Below are positions 59,601 to 64,000 of a DNA stretch of 64,000 nucleotides, one piece after another; the first letter of the stretch is position 1; the number at the start of each line of letters is the position of its first letter. Made by a program: the position numbers and the translations under genes. The stretch lies in contig RSEE01000026.1 in the NCBI GenBank assembly GCA_003971905.1, positions 620,001 through 684,000 on the forward strand, in the 5' to 3' direction. This DNA is from Moniliella sp. 'wahieum' (lineage: Eukaryota; Basidiomycota; Moniliellomycetes; Moniliellales; Moniliellaceae). The notes beneath the pieces were generated by a model that was not told the DNA's origin, made no database searches, and saw only the letters and a program-made list of their open reading frames with translations.

Positions 59601-59978
59601 ACGGGCGTGCGTGCAGGTGCAAGTGCAAGTGCGGGTGCGGGTGGTGATACTTTGGTAGAGGTGAGTGGGCAGGGCCCGGTGCCGGGGTCGGGTGCGGGTT
59701 CGGGGGCAGGGGCAGGGACGGGGCCTCCCCCTCGGGTGGAGCACGGTTTCGGCGGTGGTCCAAGCTGGTACGGCAGCCGGGTCGATTGGTGTGCCTCGAC
59801 GAGAGACGTTGTTGGCTGTGCACACGCACGCACATACGCCTCCTCGTCCAGGCTTGCCTCGATCACTTTCCTCCCCCGTTGTGCATCCCCATGCCCATGC
59901 TCATCCGCAGACGGCCGCCCCGTCGTGAGCGTACTCTTCAGTGCAAGCCCTTGTGCTGGGCACTTGAGGGTGGGTTAG
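56673..59978 (+). CDS. NT-C2 domain protein (EEIG1/EHBP1 N-terminal C2 type) with long disordered region
   Basis: The ATG at 56673 (GCCACCATGC context) begins a short leader, then the NT-C2 strand KVTLVVHATIHEVADVPVLA with GQCSLSWRL (about 56730-56815). Later strands of the same domain are DINLAEYA near 57738 and TRKFLLAAGKTNALLRVTLT with IRRVGGG (57851-57925), the usual C-terminal signature. Between them is a Pro/Ala-rich insert. NT-C2 domains bind membranes or PDZ/Rab partners and in fungi occur in proteins linked to actin and cell-end organisation. The C-terminal two thirds is Ser/Pro/Arg-rich low complexity with SFPTTESIAELEEVPSNTPT (near 58830) and RPSGSSLLRLWRPKRSPRPS (near 59500). The end is uncertain (59978 is the latest open stop). 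At least seven frame changes. Whether 58560-59978 belongs to this gene is inferred from continuous low-complexity coding. Confidence 0.6.
59607..59643 (+). repeat. In-frame hexanucleotide repeat encoding Gly/Ser-Ala
   Basis: GCAAGT/GCGGGT units encode Ala-Ser and Ala-Gly dipeptides in the tail of the NT-C2 protein. Confidence 0.75.
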
Positions 59979-61277
59979 GGGGATTGGGAAGGGGGTTCCC
60001 GTTTCCCGTTTCCCCTTGGTTCATCTTCTCCTTTCTGTCGTACTTTTTTGTCCCGGCCTTGTTCTGCTGTTGTACTACTTGCTTTGTTCGCCTTTGGCCA
60101 GAAGGATGTGGTAGTGGTGGTAGGGGTGGATGGTGGTGGTAGGGGTGAGGGGGTTCAGCCACCGTTACCGCGTTACCCTCAGATCGGCCTCGTTCCCTCC
60201 CTCCCTCCCCATCCTTCGCATCTCGGATTTTGAATCTTGTACATCTTGTACATCTTGGGCATCTTGTGCATGTTGGGCATCTTGGGCTTTGGATCTTGGA
60301 TCTCTGGGTCTTTTGGATCTTGGATCTTGCATATGGTTGCACGCTACCCCCCCCCCACTCTACCCCGCCTCTCTCCTGCTCGGGAGGAAACCAAGCTCAC
60401 TCTGGATCTCGCATTTTCTTTTTTTTCTCTTTCGTACCGGGTACCCTCATCTGAACCCTTCCCCTTCCCTTTCCCCCCCCTCTTCATCGCCCTCCTTCCT
60501 TCGCTCATATACTCCTTTGCTCCTCCGCTCCTCGCTCCTTTGCTCCTTTTCCCCATCGATCGTATCCATCCTCTCATCATTCCATCGTCCCATCTCCCAT
60601 CGTTCTATTGTCCCTTCGTTCCATCGTTCCATCGTTTTATCGTTCCATCGTTTCTCTCTCCCGGCATGGTTTCGCTTCGCTTCCAGTGCGTCTTATATCA
60701 TCGACTACCGCGCCGCCACCGCCGCCGCCCTACCTACACGTGTGCCTCTTGCTTCTTACAAAGTGCAGATCGGGTGAGCGTGGTAGAGAGAGAGAGAGAG
60801 CGAGAGAGAGTGTGTGTATGACTGTTACTGCAGTGGCGAGATCAGTACTCAGTCTTGGCGGCTTGAATTGGAGTAGGAGTGGTGCGTACCGACGTGGAAC
60901 TGGGGAGACAAAAGGCCAGAGCAGCGACCTGCCTGGGCCCTGCTTAGCTTCGGGCCGCTTGGGGGCCTGGGGGCCTGGGGCGCAGGCCACCGCACCAGAA
61001 CAGTGTCACGTGTGGCGAGCCGGCTGGGCGCGCTGGTGTGGCGCGCGGGCCAGCAGCAGGCAGCAGCCCACTCCCGGCCGCCCCCGCGTGAGGCGCCATG
61101 GGTGATGCGCTCCCCGCACGGGGCCACATGCCCGCCCAGCCCTGCACGGGGGCTGCGTGGGCTGTCGCATCACTATCACACCATCACGCATCACGCATCC
61201 CAGCACTTTAGCTCGGCCAGATGTTACCGCCGCGGCCGTCCGTCTCTCCACCACGCGCCAGCGCCCCGCCCCCCGCC
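59979..61277. other. Intergenic region
   Basis: CATCTTG words (60236-60335), CGTTCCAT octamers (60607-60652) and a GAGAGA microsatellite (60786-60810) lie here. A short segment YIIDYRAATAAALPTRVPLA near 60690-60770 looks protein-like and is followed by GGTGAGC, so an unplaced exon is possible but unsupported. Confidence 0.4.
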
Positions 61278-62673
61278 ATGGCTGCTGTCGCTCCCTCGCC
61301 GCCTGTGCCCTCCCGCCACAGCATCACCCCGCCCTTGACCGTGGGCGAGAACGGGACGGCGGAGGCTGTCGTGCGCAATGGCAATGGCAATGGCATGCCC
61401 TCTGCCGCGTCTGCCGCCCCGGCCTCGAGCCACCACCACACGCTTTCCAACGGCACCGACCCCCGCTCTGACAAGCCCAAGAAGGACCGCTCTGACCCGA
61501 GCGCCCACGATGCCAAGGACAAAGATAAGGACAAAGATAAGGACAAGGACAAGGACAAGGAGAAGGACAAGGATGCCAGCAGCCGCGCTGCTGTGCGCAT
61601 TGCTGTGCCCCACTTGCCCTCGGCCCGCGTGGCCCAGGCACCAGCGCCGAGCATGTACTGGTCTCGCTCCCCTGTCCATGGTGTCGCGCCACGCCGGCCG
61701 TTCCGCGCGCACAGTGCTACGTTGGGAGACGAGACAGTGTACGTGTTTGGCGGGTGCGATTCGAAAGGCTGTTTCCGCGAGCTGTGGACGTTTGATACCG
61801 AGACCATGTGTTGGTCCCGCCCGCGCGTGGCCGGCGAGGTACCAACCCCGCGCCGTGCCCATTCTGCCTGCATGATTGACCATACGCTCTACATCTTTGC
61901 CGGTGGAGATGGTCCGCACTACTTTAACGATCTCTATGTCTTGGACACGCTCTCTCTCTCTGGTCCAAGCCCCAGCCGGGTGTTCAGGTTTTGGGCACGC
62001 CTCCTTCGCCCCGTCGTGCTCATACGGCCAATGCGTGGAACGGCCAGATGATCGTATTTGGCGGTGGCAATGGGGTGGGGGCGCTGAACGACGTGTACAG
62101 CCTTGTTCCCGTCTCCTCCGACCCGGCGCCCGAGGGCGAAGGCACCGACAAGCAGGTCCAGCAGACCGTACTGCAATGGTCCAAATGGGAGTGCACGGGT
62201 AAGGCGCCCGCCGGACGCGGCTACCACACTGCCAACATTGTGGACGACAAGTTGATCGTGATTGGTGGCTCGGACGGCCACATGAGCTTCAACGACATTC
62301 ACATTCTTCAGCTCGATACCAAGGTCTGGTACCAAATCAAGACGGACGAAGTGCACTACCGTCTTGGCCACACTGCCACCCAAGTCGGCTCGTACCTGTT
62401 TGTCATCGGCGGCCATGACAGCAAGTCCTACACCACCGAGATCTTGAGTCTCAACCTGGTCAACTTGCAATGGGAAAAGCGCAAGGCATATGGCGCTCCA
62501 CCATCCGGTCGCGGGTACCACCAAACTTGGCTCCGCGACTCTCGCCTCTTTGTCCATGGTGGGTTCGATGGTAAGGACGTGTACGGGGACATGTGGTACC
62601 TTGATTTGGCTGCCTCGGCTTACCTCCGCCCCAAATCACCTCCTTTACTATTGAGCTCGAGGAGGAGCAGTAA
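61278..62673 (+). CDS. Kelch-repeat protein (six kelch motifs)
   Basis: The ATG at 61278 gives MAAVAPSPPVPSRHSITPPL. A Lys-Asp repeat (61514-61575) separates this leader from a six-bladed kelch propeller. The six glycine-pair motifs are VYVFGGCDSKG, LYIFAGGDGPHYFNDLYVLD, MIVFGGGNGVGALNDVYSLV, LIVIGGSDGHMSFNDIHILQ, LFVIGGHDSKSYTTEILSLN and LFVHGGFDGKDVYGDMWYLD. The preceding strands carry PRRAHSA, RGYHTAN, LGHTAT and RGYHQT. The C-terminus reads ITSFTIELEEEQ, stop at 62671-62673. Length is about 460 residues. Kelch propellers are protein-binding platforms; the Tea1/Kel1 group marks cell ends, but no coiled coil follows here, so the partner is unknown. Frame changes lie near 61960 and 62625. 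Confidence 0.85.
61514..61575 (+). repeat. In-frame hexanucleotide repeat encoding Lys-Asp
   Basis: About ten AAGGAC/AAAGAT units encode alternating Lys-Asp (KDKDKDKDKDKDKDKEKDKD), a charged linker before the kelch propeller. Confidence 0.95.
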
Positions 62674-63324
62674 CTAGTAACCACTTAACGTGACATCCAT
62701 ACTCTCGCCCACTCCGTGGCCTTTCCTCGGTATCTCGTGCGCGCCTTTTTTCCCTGGATCGTACGGGCACCACCGCGCTGCCTCCTTGGACCACTCCCCT
62801 CTCCTCTGTTGACCTCCTATTGCTCTGTAGTAGGCCCTAGCCTGGTTTTCCCCGTACAGGCTCCCCGCGGGTAGGGCTCTTTCTCTCTCAATCTCATCGA
62901 TATGACCCTCCCTATCGTACTGCTCAATGCATCTGAAGGCAGACCAAGGACCAGACGGGCGTAGCCTTAGGCCTCCGAGGCCTTGCTCCCCCCTACCACC
63001 TTCTCTCAGTGTACTAGCTCATGCATCAACAGACGTGAGCCAATGGGCCCAGCTAGGTGCCTTGGCGCCTCCAGGAAGGTACCCATGCCGTAGACAGGTG
63101 GTACGCGTCCCTCGCGCCACAGGGGTAGTAGATCAGGTGCTCAGGTGCATTGCTGTCTCGCGTAGAGATGATTCGCTAGCTTAGACTCGACACAGGAGCC
63201 CAACGTCCCCTGCGGGTCCACGGCGCGTCGCAGGTCGGAGCACCTACGATGCGAGCTTAGTGCTCCGCCTTGGGCGCCAAGCGAGCTAAGGTAAGGTATC
63301 CCAAAAGTAAAGTCAGTTTTCATC
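62674..63324. other. Convergent intergenic spacer
   Basis: 3' flanks of the kelch gene and ATP18. No coding evidence. Confidence 0.5.
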
Positions 63325-63612
63325 GGGGGTCATCGAGTCATCGAGCGTCATCAACATCGATCCTCCATCCACGTTCCACCTTGCGCAGAACAAAAAGCAC
63401 ACTGCTGGGTCTACAGCGAGGCAGAGGGGATCAACAGGTTCACGGAACGTACCCCATGGGTTCTTGGGGTCCTTGAGTGCCTCGGGGGTGTTGCTGCCCT
63501 TGTCCTGGGTGTTCTTGATCAAGTAGCCCACCACGCCCGTAGCCAAGATGAAGGGGAAGAGGGGCTTGACGATGGGCGTGGAGTAGACGCGGAAACCAAG
63601 GAACGTCGACAT
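63325..63612 (-). CDS. ATP18: ATP synthase subunit j (F0 subunit i/j)
   Basis: A small inner-membrane subunit of mitochondrial F1F0 ATP synthase. The ATG at 63612 gives MSTFLGFRVYSTPIVKPLFP, then one membrane helix FILATGVVGYLIKNTQDKG and the family motif SNTPEALKDPKNPW. The pattern TPI-x-KPL-(F/W)PF, then a helix, then NT-(P/K)E-x-x-x-DP-(K/R)NP matches yeast Atp18. A GTACGT directly after NPWG (donor at 63452) marks a likely intron before the last residues. Acceptors CTGTAG or CCCAGCAG about 50 bp on are ambiguous, so the C-terminus is not fixed; without splicing the frame runs to 63325 or slightly below. About 60 residues are expected. Confidence 0.8.
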
Positions 63613-64000
63613 GGTCAAGATCAGCTCGACACAACAAGACAAGGCGTGGGGGGTAGGCAATTGGGCAGAGCCAACGAGGGAGTCCACACGCGCTCAAGCC
63701 CTTCTCCCGCTTCCTCTCGCCTTGACTTGACCAGACAGAAGCGGCTGTCCGCTCCGTTTCCAAGCCCTGCGCCGGAAGCCGGAAGCTGCGAGAGGCTACA
63801 CTGCCCCCCTCCCGCCTCTTACGCAGCGGGGCGACACTGGCCCCCTTCGCGCTGGACGCGTCCGCTGGCACCGTGGCGCCCCGACAGACCCCGTCCCTAG
63901 TGCATGATGCTCCCGACGCGTGATAGCTACGTAATGCAAGTGAAATTGCACCGGTGGCTTGTAGGGTTCGGCGCGGCACGTGCATACGACCCAAATCGCA
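63613..64000. other. Upstream region of ATP18 to window end
   Basis: Contains CTACACTGCCCCCC near 63799, a partial match to the dispersed word, and GGCACGTGCATACG near 63975. No coding evidence. Confidence 0.5.

Overview
The window is a nuclear chromosome segment from a fungus, most likely an intron-poor basidiomycete (Ustilaginomycotina or a comparable lineage is my inference). The reasons are: genes lie singly on both strands and are separated by 0.3-3.7 kb; introns are few (usually none or one per gene), 59-128 bp long, mostly with GTACGT-type or GTGAGT donors and CAG/TAG acceptors; GC content is high; and the set of eukaryotic housekeeping proteins includes FHA-RING ligase, CK1 kinase, RRN3, mitochondrial ribosomal proteins and an Frag1/DRAM/Sfk1 protein. 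I saw no bacterial operons, CRISPR arrays, insertion sequences, rRNA genes or convincing transposons.

Layout. 0-10 kb: a partial Q/P-rich protein on the minus strand, a 79-bp minisatellite, an RRM plus MLLE RNA-binding protein, an FHA-RING (Dma1-type) ubiquitin ligase and a WD40 protein. 10-20 kb: a possible coiled-coil protein (minus), the tRNA pseudouridine synthase Pus1 (minus), a divergent mucin-like membrane protein, and a pirin. 20-31 kb: a SUZ-domain protein with many repeats, mitochondrial glycerol-3-phosphate dehydrogenase (minus), casein kinase 1 (minus), and a small DUF7721-like protein (minus). 31-45 kb: a bHLH transcription factor, a predicted secreted protein, mitochondrial SSB, a 65-residue zinc-ribbon protein, a CCC1/VIT1 iron transporter, and dihydrolipoamide dehydrogenase (minus). 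45-64 kb: RRN3 (minus) divergent from bL27m, mS38, an unidentified gene, a 3.7-kb gene desert, an Frag1/DRAM/Sfk1 membrane protein, a long NT-C2 domain protein, a six-kelch protein, and ATP synthase subunit j (minus).

Six genes encode nuclear-encoded mitochondrial proteins (GUT2, LPD1, mSSB, bL27m, mS38, ATP18). They work in respiration, mitochondrial translation and mtDNA maintenance, but they are not clustered as a pathway and I infer no operon-like logic.

The dominant oddity is that nearly every recognisable gene changes reading frame several times inside conserved domains. This affects essential genes as well, so uncorrected single-base indels in the assembly are more likely than pseudogenes. 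Gene boundaries below are therefore spans covering several frames, and ends or starts marked as uncertain should be treated that way. The second pattern is in the repeats: short tandem repeats between genes are mostly 7 bp long, whereas those inside genes are 6 bp long. No clearly new biological system was found; the best candidates for something undescribed are the small zinc-ribbon gene, the unidentified gene after mS38, the 7-bp arrays and a 16-bp dispersed promoter-region word.
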